A stretch of DNA of 64,000 nt from Aedoeadaptatus coxii (GTDB lineage: Bacteria > Bacillota > Clostridia > Tissierellales > Peptoniphilaceae). The stretch is taken from assembly GCF_903819215.1 (NCBI RefSeq), contig NZ_CAIJCT010000006.1. One strand, written 5' to 3'. The notes below the pieces were generated by a model that was not told the origin of the DNA, did no database searches, and worked only from the letters and a program-made list of their open reading frames with translations. Numbering within the stretch: position 1 is the stretch's first letter; each line of letters starts with the position of its first letter. A program made the position numbers and the translations under genes. Shown piece by piece: positions 35,794 to 45,396 of the stretch.

Positions 35794-37182
35794 ATGAAGA
35801 AAAAATTGTTACTCGTCATAAGTTTATTGGCGATGTTATTTACTACGGCGGCCCTTCCCGTAGATAACGGCGATTTTTATTTCGACGGCGTCGAGGAAAA
35901 ACCCTTGGAGCTTTCCGAACCTCTTTGGAATTTTTCCCTGAACCTTTACCTTTCCCCGAAAAAGGGAACGGGCACAGTCTATTTAAAACATCCGCCGCGA
36001 AAAGCGGAGGGCGGCTACCTGATTGCCCTGGACGACCTTCAGTCCATCGTGGGAAAAGACACCGTCACCTACGACGAAAAGGAGAAAATACTTTCCGTCA
36101 ACAAAATCAATCGCGTGCAAATGGGACTGAACCGCCCGGTGTACATTAAGCAATCGGAACGAAGAGGTATTACGATTTATCCCACCTATTGCGGCCGCAT
36201 CCTTTATGTGCCCCTTCGCTTTTTGCTGGAAGAACTGGGCTACACCGTCAACTTCAGTTCCACGGAGGGAAACGCCCTCATCATTCCGCCTGGGAGCAAA
36301 GAAAAAATCGTGCCCCTTCGTCAAATCGAAGTGGACAGCTTGTCTCCCTATGTAGACGGCAACATGGCGACGAAACTTTTGGATGTAAGCGGAGAAGATA
36401 TTATGGGCTGGGGCGAAAAAGTGCCCGGCGGCATGGGATCTTTTTTCAGCGTCTTAAACAACGGCCAGCTTCAGTATCGCAACGATCTTTCCTTAGAAGA
36501 GCCTCGGGATTACGACGAGGAAACAAAGACGGCGGTGGCCATGGATAAATTCACTCTCTATCGTTATAATATGGGGAGGGGAAGCGTCGAGAAATACACC
36601 ATTCCCTACAGTATGCGAAAGGCGAGCGACGTTAAACTCGACGGCGAAAACTTTTATTTTAAGACGCCGAGGGGAATTTACCTTTACGACGCGGAAAAGA
36701 AAAATTTAAGCCGCGTGCTCCATCGCGCCGTGGAAAGTTACAGCGTGTCATCAGGTCGCTTGGCCTATGAAATCGACGGCTTTCTGTCCGTACAGGAAGA
36801 CGACGGCGGCTGGCTCTTGCCCGACGGCGATGTGCGGAATTATATTTTAAGCGGCTCCTACCTCGTCGTCGACGACGGGGACATGGGCATCGTCAAAATA
36901 TACGACTTAAACAGCCGAAAAATCGCCTACACCTTGGCCTACGATCTCTCGAAAAATCGCAGTCTTCGACTCGTAGGCGATCGCTACATCGCCATCGGCC
37001 AGGGGAATAAGGTGCAACTTTTAGATTTAAACAGCGCCAATTTGCGTCTGTTGGATATGATGAACATAGAGCCGACGATTCGAGAACGACATATCGATTG
37101 GCTTTGGAATGGAAACAGTTTAAAAGGCTATGTTTACGCCGAGGGTAAAAAAATTGCCCAGTGTATCACAGTCCATCCATAA
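35794..37182 (+). CDS. Secreted stalk-domain protein with propeller-like C-terminal half
   Basis: The 462-residue protein has a signal peptide (about residues 1-20) and then a domain resembling the copper-amine-oxidase N-terminal stalk repeat (RILYVPLRFLLEELGYTVNFS; PPGSKEKIVPLRQIEVD). Such stalk domains are common in Gram-positive wall proteins and bind no copper there. The C-terminal 250 residues have repeating short strands (NFYFKTPRGIYLYDAE; GIVKIYDLNSRKIAYTL) suggesting a beta-propeller. AGGTGAGG precedes ATG 35794. The deacetylase gene starts 10 bases after its stop. Function unknown; envelope location likely. Confidence 0.75.
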   Translation: MKKKLLLVISLLAMLFTTAALPVDNGDFYFDGVEEKPLELSEPLWNFSLNLYLSPKKGTGTVYLKHPPRKAEGGYLIALDDLQSIVGKDTVTYDEKEKILSVNKINRVQMGLNRPVYIKQSERRGITIYPTYCGRILYVPLRFLLEELGYTVNFSSTEGNALIIPPGSKEKIVPLRQIEVDSLSPYVDGNMATKLLDVSGEDIMGWGEKVPGGMGSFFSVLNNGQLQYRNDLSLEEPRDYDEETKTAVAMDKFTLYRYNMGRGSVEKYTIPYSMRKASDVKLDGENFYFKTPRGIYLYDAEKKNLSRVLHRAVESYSVSSGRLAYEIDGFLSVQEDDGGWLLPDGDVRNYILSGSYLVVDDGDMGIVKIYDLNSRKIAYTLAYDLSKNRSLRLVGDRYIAIGQGNKVQLLDLNSANLRLLDMMNIEPTIRERHIDWLWNGNSLKGYVYAEGKKIAQCITVHP

Positions 37183-37192
37183 GGAGGATCAA

Positions 37193-38215
37193 ATGGATAA
37201 AGAAACAAGAGATAAAGAAAGACGGGAAAGAAGAGAGCGCATTAAAGCCCGTCGACGCAAGGCGCGGATCAGAGCCTTCAGTATCGTCGCGCTTATTCTC
37301 GTCCTCGGCACCTTGGCCATTCATAAATTAAAAAACATCGGCGGCGATGATAATGTTGCCCTCGCCTATGGGGATCAGGCGGAATGGTTTGTCTTAAATA
37401 ATTTAGGTGCCGTAAACGAAAAAAATGCCTACACGCCGAAAGAAATCGGCAATTTACGGAATAATATTATTAACGATCGCATCGCCATTCGCTTGGTAAA
37501 AGGGGAAAACCACATTACCCGCGCCAAGAGCTATGCTTATTCCGCCGCAGACGTTGCGGACATTATCGAAGGCAAAATGGATTACACCGGTTCGAAAAAA
37601 ATCGCCTTCTTAACCTTCGACGACGGGCCCAATCATAAAATATCGCCTCAAGTATTGGATACGCTGAAAGAAAAAAATGCCCACGCATCCTTTTTCGTCG
37701 TAGGGAAAATCGTGTCGGAAAAGACGCGAGACGTGTTAATGCGCGAATTGGCCGAAGGCCACGCCGTCTGCATGCACTCCTATACACACGATTACCATCT
37801 CCTCTATCCGGGACGGGTAGCCGATACTGCGCGCATTGAAAAAGAAGCGAAAGACACTCAAGCCGCTCTTCAAAAAGTGTTAGGGAAAGATTTCCACGCC
37901 GGCGCTTGGCGTTATCCCGGCGGCCACATGAGTTGGAAAAATCTGGAAGCTGCCGATCAAAAACTGAAGGACATGGGCGTCACCTGGATCGATTGGAACG
38001 CGTTAAACGGCGATGCGGAACCTGCAAGCCGTCGCCCCACCACCGAAGCGGGCCTCGTGGAATTCCTCGACAAATCCATTAAAGCGAACAAAGACTCGTC
38101 GATCATCGTCATCTTAATGCACGATGCTGAAAACAAACAACTTACAGCCAACGCCGTAGGCCAGATCATCGATCACCTTCGAAGCGAAGGCTACGAATTC
38201 GGAATTTTAAAGTAG
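37193..38215 (+). CDS. Membrane-anchored polysaccharide deacetylase (NodB domain)
   Basis: The 340-residue protein has a strongly basic cytoplasmic start, one membrane span (residues about 27-45) and an extracellular NodB domain. Catalytic motifs: TFDDGP near residues 140-146 (metal and base Asp), HSYTHD (metal His), WRYPGG and a late ILMHD. Relatives such as PgdA remove acetyl groups from peptidoglycan GlcNAc, raising lysozyme resistance. ATG 37193 is chosen because AAGGAGG precedes it; a longer frame starting inside the upstream gene is rejected. MurJ follows 6 bases later, which supports a peptidoglycan role. Confidence 0.9.
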   Translation: MDKETRDKERRERRERIKARRRKARIRAFSIVALILVLGTLAIHKLKNIGGDDNVALAYGDQAEWFVLNNLGAVNEKNAYTPKEIGNLRNNIINDRIAIRLVKGENHITRAKSYAYSAADVADIIEGKMDYTGSKKIAFLTFDDGPNHKISPQVLDTLKEKNAHASFFVVGKIVSEKTRDVLMRELAEGHAVCMHSYTHDYHLLYPGRVADTARIEKEAKDTQAALQKVLGKDFHAGAWRYPGGHMSWKNLEAADQKLKDMGVTWIDWNALNGDAEPASRRPTTEAGLVEFLDKSIKANKDSSIIVILMHDAENKQLTANAVGQIIDHLRSEGYEFGILK

Positions 38216-38221
38216 GTGCAT

Positions 38222-39736
38222 ATGCAAAAAACATCCATCCTGCTCATGATCATTACCGTGGGCACGAAGTTTTTTGGATTGGCTAGGGAAAAAGCCCTAG
38301 CCCATTTTTTTGGTACATCGGATATTGCCAATATCTTTCTCATCGCCTTTACCCTGCCCATGATGGTGAGCAATTTAATTTCCGGCTCCCTCGCCGGCGG
38401 CTTCATTCCCGTTTACACGGAGATCAATCACGAAAAGGGAAGAGAAGAAGCCGACGGATTTACATCCCATTTAACGGTAATGTTGGCCATTGCAGCTCTC
38501 GCATTAAGTTTACTCACGGTGATCTTTGCCCCTGCGTTGGTGCGCCTTCTCGCCAGAGGCTTTCACGGATCCCTCTTCGAGCGCACGGTCTATGTGACGC
38601 GGCTCACTTCTTTAAGCATCGTCGCCATGGCGGTATTTTCCATTTTTAAAGCCTATTTACAAATCCACAACCACTTTATCGTGTCCATCTTCCACTCCGT
38701 GGTCATGAATTCCATTTTAATTCTCGCCATGTTTTTAGGAAGGGGCGGGGACATTACCCTTTTAGGCGTGGGGATTCTCTTCGCCTTTACCTTCCAATAC
38801 ATTTTCTTTTTGCCCTATATTAAAAAAAGCGGTTTTCACTTCCGCTTAAAAGGTTATAAAGAAAATGAAGGATTGAAAAAATTACTCATATTAATCCTGC
38901 CCATCTTTATATCCACATCGGTTTTGGAAATTAATAATATCGTAAGCAAATCCTTAGCCTCCACCATTGTGGAAACCGGCGTGCCCGTCATAAACTACGC
39001 CACCAAAATACAAGGCTTTGTAACGGGCATCGTGGTGACGAGTATTATTACCGTCATCTATCCCCAAATGGCGAAGCTTGTGGAAGAAGAGGCCGGCGAG
39101 GAATTGGCCCACGTCTTCGGCAGAAGCCTTTCCCTTATGGCGGCTCTTATATTGCCCGCCACCGTCGGCGTCGTAGCATTTCACGAAGAAATCGTCAGGC
39201 TCCTCTTTCAAGGCGGCGCCTTTTCGGCGGAAGACGTGGCAGTGACCGGGAAAGTACTCCTCTATTACGGACTGGGCTTTTTAGCCATCGGCCTTAGAGA
39301 AATCGGCATCCGCATTTTTTACAGCAAAAAAAAGGCCGCCGTGCCCGTTATAAATTCGGTTTACATGGTGGTCATCAACATTGCGCTGAATATAATCTTA
39401 GGAAAAATCTTCGGCTTAAAAGGGCTCGCCATGGGAACGCTCATCGCCCTTTGGGTCGGAGGCGTGGGCATGCTCCTTCATTTAAAAAAAGCCATGTCCA
39501 CCTTGGGCATCGGAGCATACGGAAAAAATATGGCGAAAATCCTATTGGCATCCGTCGCCATGGGGCTCGCCGCCAAATTCGCCGAAGGCCTTTTACTGGG
39601 ACGCTTATCTCCCAATATAAGCTTACTCACGGCCATGGCCGTCGGCGCAGCTGTTTACGCACTTTTAGCACTTCTTATGGGATTTGAAGAATTGGAAGCT
39701 GTCAAAAGCTTTATAACGAAAAAGAAACAACGATAG
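38222..39736 (+). CDS. murJ: Lipid II flippase MurJ (MviN)
   Basis: The 504-residue polytopic protein (about 14 spans) is a MOP-superfamily MurJ, which flips lipid II across the membrane. Family landmarks: KFFGLAREKALAHFFGTSD at the start, DIANIFLIAFTLP, and the NLISGSLAGGFIPVY block with conserved Arg and Asp residues nearby. ATG 38222 with an AGGTG site is preferred over GTG 38216. It sits between the deacetylase and MoxR genes. It may not be the only MurJ of the organism. Confidence 0.9.
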   Translation: MQKTSILLMIITVGTKFFGLAREKALAHFFGTSDIANIFLIAFTLPMMVSNLISGSLAGGFIPVYTEINHEKGREEADGFTSHLTVMLAIAALALSLLTVIFAPALVRLLARGFHGSLFERTVYVTRLTSLSIVAMAVFSIFKAYLQIHNHFIVSIFHSVVMNSILILAMFLGRGGDITLLGVGILFAFTFQYIFFLPYIKKSGFHFRLKGYKENEGLKKLLILILPIFISTSVLEINNIVSKSLASTIVETGVPVINYATKIQGFVTGIVVTSIITVIYPQMAKLVEEEAGEELAHVFGRSLSLMAALILPATVGVVAFHEEIVRLLFQGGAFSAEDVAVTGKVLLYYGLGFLAIGLREIGIRIFYSKKKAAVPVINSVYMVVINIALNIILGKIFGLKGLAMGTLIALWVGGVGMLLHLKKAMSTLGIGAYGKNMAKILLASVAMGLAAKFAEGLLLGRLSPNISLLTAMAVGAAVYALLALLMGFEELEAVKSFITKKKQR

Positions 39737-39764
39737 ATCGCTCGGCGATACGGAAAGGAAAGCG

Positions 39765-40688
39765 ATGAAGAGAGAAGAATTACTTTCATTTTTACAAAAA
39801 CAAGGCATTGACCAAAAACTCCTGGACGACGTGGAAGCATTTGTTAAACAACACCCCGTCGATCCGGCCTACGAGGATCGGATTCCCGAATCCATTTACC
39901 GCTACTACGGAAAAACCATTTGGGAAAAAGCCATTTACGCTATTTTATCCGGCTACCACATCCTCCTCTCCGGGCCTAAGGCCACGGGGAAAAATGTGTT
40001 TTCCGAAAACCTCGCCCAATTATTTAACCGCCCCATGTGGAATATGTCCCTAAATGTGAACGTGGACAGCGCCTCCTTAATCGGCGTGGACACCTTTAAA
40101 GGCGGGGAAGTCGTGTTGAAAAAAGGCCCCGTCACACTGGCGGCGGAAAAAGGCGGCTTTGCCGTATTCGACGAAATCAACATGGCGAAAAACGAATCCC
40201 TCTCCGTCGTGCACTCGGCGCTGGACTTTCGCCGTATGATCGACGTCTCCGGCTACGATCGCATCCCCTTAGACGACGCCACCCGCTTTATCGGCACCAT
40301 GAACTACGGCTACATGGGCACGCGGGAATTAAACGAAGCCCTGATCAGCCGCTTTATGGTCATCGACATGCCCATTTTGGAAGGGGAAGGGCTTAAGCAA
40401 ATTTTAAGAGAAGAAACCCATCTTAACGAAGAGGGCATGATCCTCTTTGCCCGCCTTTTCACCGATTTGCAAAACAAAAGCTTGGAAGGCGAAATTTCCT
40501 CAAAAGCCGTGGATATGCGCGGACTCTTCGGCGCCCTCACCATGATCGAAAAAGGCCTCGGCGTCAAACCTGCCCTTACCATGGGCATCGTCAACAAATC
40601 CTTCGACCGCTTCGAACAGGAAGTAGTAGAAGATGTTATCGACACCTTGTTCTCAGATGATGTAACGAAAGAGCAGTTGTTTCGATGA
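39765..40688 (+). CDS. MoxR-type AAA+ ATPase
   Basis: The 307-residue protein has Walker A GPKATGKNV (about residues 68-76), Walker B FAVFDEINMAK with the MoxR-type Glu-Ile-Asn, and an arginine-finger-type GTMNYGYMGTRELNEALISRF. MoxR ATPases pair with VWA proteins to insert metals or remodel protein complexes. The next gene, overlapping by ATGA, encodes the VWA partner. The target complex is not evident; the genes upstream suggest an envelope link. Confidence 0.88.
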   Translation: MKREELLSFLQKQGIDQKLLDDVEAFVKQHPVDPAYEDRIPESIYRYYGKTIWEKAIYAILSGYHILLSGPKATGKNVFSENLAQLFNRPMWNMSLNVNVDSASLIGVDTFKGGEVVLKKGPVTLAAEKGGFAVFDEINMAKNESLSVVHSALDFRRMIDVSGYDRIPLDDATRFIGTMNYGYMGTRELNEALISRFMVIDMPILEGEGLKQILREETHLNEEGMILFARLFTDLQNKSLEGEISSKAVDMRGLFGALTMIEKGLGVKPALTMGIVNKSFDRFEQEVVEDVIDTLFSDDVTKEQLFR

Positions 40689-42409
40689 AACTTTCCGAAA
40701 AACGTCGCCAAAATATCTATTGGACCGTAGGCGGTAATTACCAACGACGCTACCACGGTAAGGGCAACGGATTTGCCGTAGCGGAACAGGCCATGATCGA
40801 TCGCGCCTTTCCGAAAAATCGGCTGACAAATTTCGTGGCAAAGAATGCGGAAAAGCAAAGCAACGGAAAAGATATGCGCGCCGTGGCGAAAATCCTCGCC
40901 CTGGAATACACCAAAAGGGAATTATTTAAAGAACGCCCCGGCGTGGCGTCGAAAGAGCAGCGCATTTACCGCGATCGCTTTCGAGCCCTGGAATTTCAAA
41001 ACAAACGGGATCTCGCCGAAGAAATCGAAATGCAATACGCCGCCTATCGGATCCACAAGCCCATGACGGCGGGTACCTTCCTCGAACCCCTTATGCGCAA
41101 GCTTTTAAAGGGAAGCGAGATAAAATCGGAAGGGGAATTTTACGAAACCCTCTCCGCCATATGGAAAGAACATTTCCACGTAAACCCTACCCTCACCTTC
41201 GAGGTAAAGGAAAAAATAAGCGAGCCCGACGAACCGAAAGAGGAATACAAAGAGCCGCCTAAGAAAAAGCCGCGGAGCATCGTGGACATGAAACCGAAAG
41301 AAGAGGACGCCGCCACGGAAATCATCGAATCGGCGGAATTTTCCGGCGTCATTCGCGACACTTCCAAAGCCGTGGAAAGCGACGCCAACCTTTCCCGCGT
41401 CCAAAGCGACACGGAAACCAAGACCCAAGACCGTGTGCGGAAACACTTCGGCTTGGAAGTAGGCGCTCCCGGACAAATACGCGCCCTGGAAAACAAAATC
41501 GCCACGGGAATGCATAAGGGCATGCACCTGCACATTACCCGCGGACAATTTGAAAACGACATGGGCGCCCGCTTTTTCGAAGATCAAATCCTCGCCCAGC
41601 GAAAAGAAACCGAAGAAGCCTACGAAAAAAACCGCCACCTTTACGAGCGCGCCATATTCGAACTTCGGGAAATTCTTAGAAAAAACCTGTTGGACGATTC
41701 CTCGGAAGCGCCCATACGCTCCGCCAACGGCGCCATCGACACGAGCCTTCTCTGGCGACATTTAATCTTAAACGACGAGCGCATCTTTAAAAAGAACCAC
41801 TTCGAAGAAGAAAACTCCTTCGCCGTGGATATCCTTTTGGATATGAGCGGCTCCCAACAAGATCGCCAGGAATCCGTGGCCATTCAAGGCTTTTTAATCG
41901 CCGAAGCCCTTACGGCACTTCGCATCCCCACAAGAGTTATGGGCTTTTGCAATCTTTTCAATTACCAAATCATTCGCATCTTCCGCGATTACAAAGACGA
42001 TCGAAAAGAAAATCAGGAAATCTTCAACTACAAAGCCAGCGGATCCAACCGCGACGGCTTCGCCCTGCGCTACGTCTTCGACACCATGGATACCATCGAC
42101 GCGGACACACAAGTGCTCATCGTCTTATCCGACGGCATGCCCAACGATCTCCTTTCCATCGGCCTCGATGCCGCCAAAGGAGAAGTAGTGGATTACGACG
42201 GCGACGATGCCGTCTACGATACGGCGGCGGAAGTCTTACAAGGCAAACTGAAACAAAAAGCCGTCCTCGGCGTCTTTACCGGCGAAGACGACGAACTGGA
42301 TCAGGAACGATTAATCTTCGGCACCGACTTCGTGCGAATCAAAGACTTAAATCGCTTTTCCGTCGTCGTGGGGAAATATTTAAAAAGCGTAGTGGACCGC
42401 ATACAATAA
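40685..42409 (+). CDS. VWA-domain protein (CobT/NorD-like partner of MoxR ATPase)
   Basis: The 574-residue protein has a charged helical N-terminal half, a Lys/Pro/Glu-rich linker (about residues 175-205), and a C-terminal VWA domain with the MIDAS motif DMSGS (about residues 386-390), a Thr/Asp pair later and IVLSDGMPND. The layout matches CobT C-terminal and NorD/CoxE-type proteins that work with MoxR-type ATPases. No cobaltochelatase or nitric-oxide reductase genes are nearby, so the client is unknown. It overlaps the ATPase gene by 4 bases and ends the cluster. Confidence 0.88.
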   Translation: MKLSEKRRQNIYWTVGGNYQRRYHGKGNGFAVAEQAMIDRAFPKNRLTNFVAKNAEKQSNGKDMRAVAKILALEYTKRELFKERPGVASKEQRIYRDRFRALEFQNKRDLAEEIEMQYAAYRIHKPMTAGTFLEPLMRKLLKGSEIKSEGEFYETLSAIWKEHFHVNPTLTFEVKEKISEPDEPKEEYKEPPKKKPRSIVDMKPKEEDAATEIIESAEFSGVIRDTSKAVESDANLSRVQSDTETKTQDRVRKHFGLEVGAPGQIRALENKIATGMHKGMHLHITRGQFENDMGARFFEDQILAQRKETEEAYEKNRHLYERAIFELREILRKNLLDDSSEAPIRSANGAIDTSLLWRHLILNDERIFKKNHFEEENSFAVDILLDMSGSQQDRQESVAIQGFLIAEALTALRIPTRVMGFCNLFNYQIIRIFRDYKDDRKENQEIFNYKASGSNRDGFALRYVFDTMDTIDADTQVLIVLSDGMPNDLLSIGLDAAKGEVVDYDGDDAVYDTAAEVLQGKLKQKAVLGVFTGEDDELDQERLIFGTDFVRIKDLNRFSVVVGKYLKSVVDRIQ

Positions 42410-42417
42410 ACACAATG

Positions 42418-42442
42418 GAAACTCCCGAAAGGGAGTTTTTTT
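42418..42442 (+). terminator. Terminator ending the seven-gene cluster
   Basis: AAACTCCC, GAAA loop, GGGAGTTT and a T run. It is the only clear terminator between 33151 and 42442. Confidence 0.87.
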
Positions 42443-42713
42443 GATGCACAAAATAAAAAATTGAAAGAAAAAGCATGTCGACATATTGCGCCGAATTATA
42501 TAAATATAATAAAATGTCTTGAGGATTGAATTATTAGGAACACTACAATAAAACAATTTACATATGCAGGCTTGAAAGAGTCATTAGCGCAACAAAAGTA
42601 TCTTTGATGCTTAACTGTGTAGTTTCTTATTGAAAAGTAAAGAAGGGTGGATTAACCACTTAAAAAGATATCATGACAAATGATATGTCTAGAAGAAATG
42701 AATTGGAGGAAAA
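42443..42713 (+). promoter_or_regulatory. AT-rich upstream region of the EF-hand/LRR gene
   Basis: No gene is supported here. It holds a TATAAT at 42505-42510 without a well-placed -35, a 10-base palindrome ATGTCGACAT at 42475-42484, and an inverted repeat ATATCAT-N5-ATGATAT at 42668-42686 about 30 bases before the start codon. The last could be an operator or a 5'-leader stem. Confidence 0.4.
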
Positions 42714-45224
42714 ATGGAACAGAGAATAACTAGAATTATCGGCTTCGTTTTCGTTCTCGCCATGCTTATTGGCTTACCGCTCGTGAACACCCAAAAAGCT
42801 TATGCGACAAGCGAAGTTCCCATTGATGAAGCAAACTTTCCTGATGTGAATTTTAGGAATTATGTATCGAGGAATTTTGATAAAGACAATGATGGTAATT
42901 TAAGTCAAGATGAATGTAATGAGGTTACAAAAATAGATGTAAGCAGCACTCCCAAAATTAAGGAACAAGATAAAGTTAAAAGCTTAAAAGGAATCGAGCA
43001 TTTTACAGTATTAACTGAGCTTAATTGTAGTGGAAACCGACTACGCACGTTAGATGTGAGTAAGAATACTGCTCTCACCCATCTTAATTGTGACTTCAAT
43101 CAACTAACCTCTCTAGATGTAAGCAAGAACATCTCTCTTAGTTTAATTGGCTGCCATGGCAACCAATTAACATCCTTAGATGTAAGTAAAAATACAGCCC
43201 TTAGGTCACTTGATTGCGACTTAAATGATCTATCATGCCTAGATGTAAGCAAGAATTCTGTTCTCACATATCTTTCTTGTGGCCTAAATAATCTAACAAT
43301 TCTGGATGTAAGCAAGAACACCGCTCTTACCTCTCTTAGTTGCAGGTATAATAATTTAACTTTCTTGGATATAGGAGAGAATCCCGCCCTTACATCCCTT
43401 AAATGTGAGCAGAACCAAATAACCTCCTTAGACGTAAGAGATAATATTGATCTTACATACCTCGATTGTAGTAGTAATCAACTGACATCGCTAGATGTAA
43501 GTGGGAACAGCGCTCTTACGGTCCTTGTTTGTAGCGGCAACCGACTAACATCTATAGATGTAAGTAAGAATAGTGCTCTAACGGAATTTCGTTGTACTAA
43601 CAATCAACTGACATCTCTAGATATAAGTAAGAACACCGCCCTTAAGAAACTTTATTGCTATTTGAACCAACTAACATCCTTAGATGTGAGTCATAACACA
43701 GCCCTTACGGAACTTAATTGTAGCGATAATCAACTACCGATATTAGACATAAGTAAGAATATTGCCCTCGTGGAACTTTGCTGTTACAACAACCAGCCAA
43801 TATCCTATAACAATAAACTAACTTCCCTAGACGTGAGCAGGAACACTGCCCTTAGAAGACTTTTTTGTTACGGAAACCAACTAAGATCCTTAGATCTGAG
43901 TCATAACACAGCCCTTACGGAACTTCATTGCAGCAGCAACCGACTAACATCTTTAGATGTAAGTAAGAACAGCGATCTTACGTCCCTTGGATGTAGCAGT
44001 AACCGACTAACATCTTTAGATGTGAGTCATAACACAGCCCTTACGTCCCTTGGATGTAGCAGCAACCAACTAACATCTTTAGATGTAAGTAAGAACACCG
44101 CCCTTAAGAAACTTTATTGCTATTTGAACCAACTAACATCCTTAGATGTGAGTCATAACACAGCCCTTACGGAACTTTATTGTTACTGGAGCCAATTAAC
44201 ATCTTTGGATGTAAGTAAAAACACAGAATTGCATACCGTTGACGTTTCAGAGAATCCTCTGACATCTGTAAAATTGATGGTCAACGATTATACTAAAGAA
44301 AGATTAAGTCCAAGGTATATCGTTAGTGTACCTAAGGGAACTTCTGAAATAAAATTTCCCAAAGGTTTTAAGATCGAAAATATTGTTGGAACTATTCCGG
44401 GCATGGCGATCAACGGAGATAGTTTAGAGTGGGATGGAATCACTAAACATACAAGCTTTCAGTATAAACTATGTGAAAATCCGGAAAAAATTGTCAATGT
44501 ATCAGTTGATATTAGCGACAATGGAATGCCCGAATTAGAGGAAGCGGAGCTACTCGTTGAAAAAGCAGAAGAAGACAAGACGCAAGAGGCCTACCTTGTA
44601 GCCAAAGCCAAAGTTGATACTTTAAGAAATGGATATGAAAAGTCCGATTTAGAACAACGCTTGTCAGAAGTAAAGAAAGTAATTGAAGAAGCGCGTGCTA
44701 AAGATGCGGCAAAGGCTCATCAACAACACCAAGTGCCTTCCAATAATTACAGTTCGGGTTATATTACCTTAGTCCCTGTATTGGAACAATCCAAAGTGAA
44801 GGGCAAAGATAAGGTTACTATGGAAGCCCTTATGACCATCGGCTCTAAGAACCTTGTACGCACTGTTGACGGTAATGTTACGAATATTGCTATGGATGTA
44901 GCAGCTTTCATTGAACAAGACAGAACCTATATCCCCTTGCGATTTGTAGGCGAAGCTTTAGGTTTCGACGTAACGTGGGATAATGCCAATCGCATGGCTA
45001 TTCTCACGAGCAAGGACAAGGTCGTGAAAGTATCCGTCGACAGCAATGTGTTCTACGTCAACGGAGAAAAATTTGAAAGCGATGTAAAACCGCAAATCAA
45101 AAATAGCAGAACCATGATTCCCGTCGGTAATTTCGCACGCGCCATCGGCTTAAAAGACGGCGAAAATATCTTCTGGAACGACAAGACCCGCGAAGTAAAA
45201 ATTATAAGAGACATTAAGCTTTAA
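42714..45224 (+). CDS. EF-hand/leucine-rich-repeat surface protein with stalk domain
   Basis: The 836-residue protein begins with a signal peptide (cleavage near residue 31), then a canonical EF-hand loop DKDNDGNLSQDE, probably calcium-binding. About 20 leucine-rich repeats of 21 residues follow, with consensus LDVSKNTALTxLxCxxNQLTS. After them come a non-repeat domain, a FIVAR-like helical stretch (AEEDKTQEAYLVAKAKVDTL) and a C-terminal copper-amine-oxidase-type stalk domain (YIPLRFVGEALGFDVTWD), which may be the wall anchor since there is no LPXTG or SLH. TTGGAGGA precedes ATG 42714. The repeat part is AT-rich, the stalk end is host-like. Ligand unknown. Confidence 0.9.
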   Translation: MEQRITRIIGFVFVLAMLIGLPLVNTQKAYATSEVPIDEANFPDVNFRNYVSRNFDKDNDGNLSQDECNEVTKIDVSSTPKIKEQDKVKSLKGIEHFTVLTELNCSGNRLRTLDVSKNTALTHLNCDFNQLTSLDVSKNISLSLIGCHGNQLTSLDVSKNTALRSLDCDLNDLSCLDVSKNSVLTYLSCGLNNLTILDVSKNTALTSLSCRYNNLTFLDIGENPALTSLKCEQNQITSLDVRDNIDLTYLDCSSNQLTSLDVSGNSALTVLVCSGNRLTSIDVSKNSALTEFRCTNNQLTSLDISKNTALKKLYCYLNQLTSLDVSHNTALTELNCSDNQLPILDISKNIALVELCCYNNQPISYNNKLTSLDVSRNTALRRLFCYGNQLRSLDLSHNTALTELHCSSNRLTSLDVSKNSDLTSLGCSSNRLTSLDVSHNTALTSLGCSSNQLTSLDVSKNTALKKLYCYLNQLTSLDVSHNTALTELYCYWSQLTSLDVSKNTELHTVDVSENPLTSVKLMVNDYTKERLSPRYIVSVPKGTSEIKFPKGFKIENIVGTIPGMAINGDSLEWDGITKHTSFQYKLCENPEKIVNVSVDISDNGMPELEEAELLVEKAEEDKTQEAYLVAKAKVDTLRNGYEKSDLEQRLSEVKKVIEEARAKDAAKAHQQHQVPSNNYSSGYITLVPVLEQSKVKGKDKVTMEALMTIGSKNLVRTVDGNVTNIAMDVAAFIEQDRTYIPLRFVGEALGFDVTWDNANRMAILTSKDKVVKVSVDSNVFYVNGEKFESDVKPQIKNSRTMIPVGNFARAIGLKDGENIFWNDKTREVKIIRDIKL
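43624..44177 (+). repeat. Exact 92-bp duplication inside the LRR array
   Basis: Bases 43624-43715 are identical to 44086-44177 (offset 462), although neighbouring LRR units differ from each other at many positions. This points to recent internal recombination or gene conversion between repeat units, keeping the reading frame. Confidence 0.85.
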
Positions 45225-45240
45225 TGGTTTGATGGAAAGA

Positions 45241-45274
45241 AAAGAAGCCTAGCGAAAGCCGGGCTTCTTTTTTT
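45241..45274 (+). terminator. Terminator after the EF-hand/LRR gene
   Basis: AGAAGCC and GGCTTCT pair around a GCGAAAGC-containing loop, with seven T following. Confidence 0.8.
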
Positions 45275-45360
45275 GAACTTAAATAGGAGAAACAAATAAG
45301 GAGAAAAGGATATAGAATTTTTAAATAGTTCAGGATTTTAAGCTATAGTTGTTTAAAATT

Positions 45361-45369
45361 TGTTATATT
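45361..45369 (+). promoter_or_regulatory. Extended -10 promoter of the double-cubane reductase operon
   Basis: TGTTATATT: a TATATT box preceded by TG. It is 27 bases from the TTG start codon; the -35 is unclear. Confidence 0.45.
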
Positions 45370-45396
45370 GGAATTAGATTCGAAAGGAGGGATCCG

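Noticed and set aside
41105..41761. A 218-codon minus-strand open frame inside the VWA gene
   Set aside because: It is a shadow of the plus-strand codon pattern; the plus strand has clear VWA motifs and coupling to the ATPase gene.
43020..44230. Regularly spaced repeats of about 63 bases resembling a CRISPR array
   Set aside because: They are in-frame leucine-rich repeats of 21 codons with variation throughout the unit and no spacer pattern.
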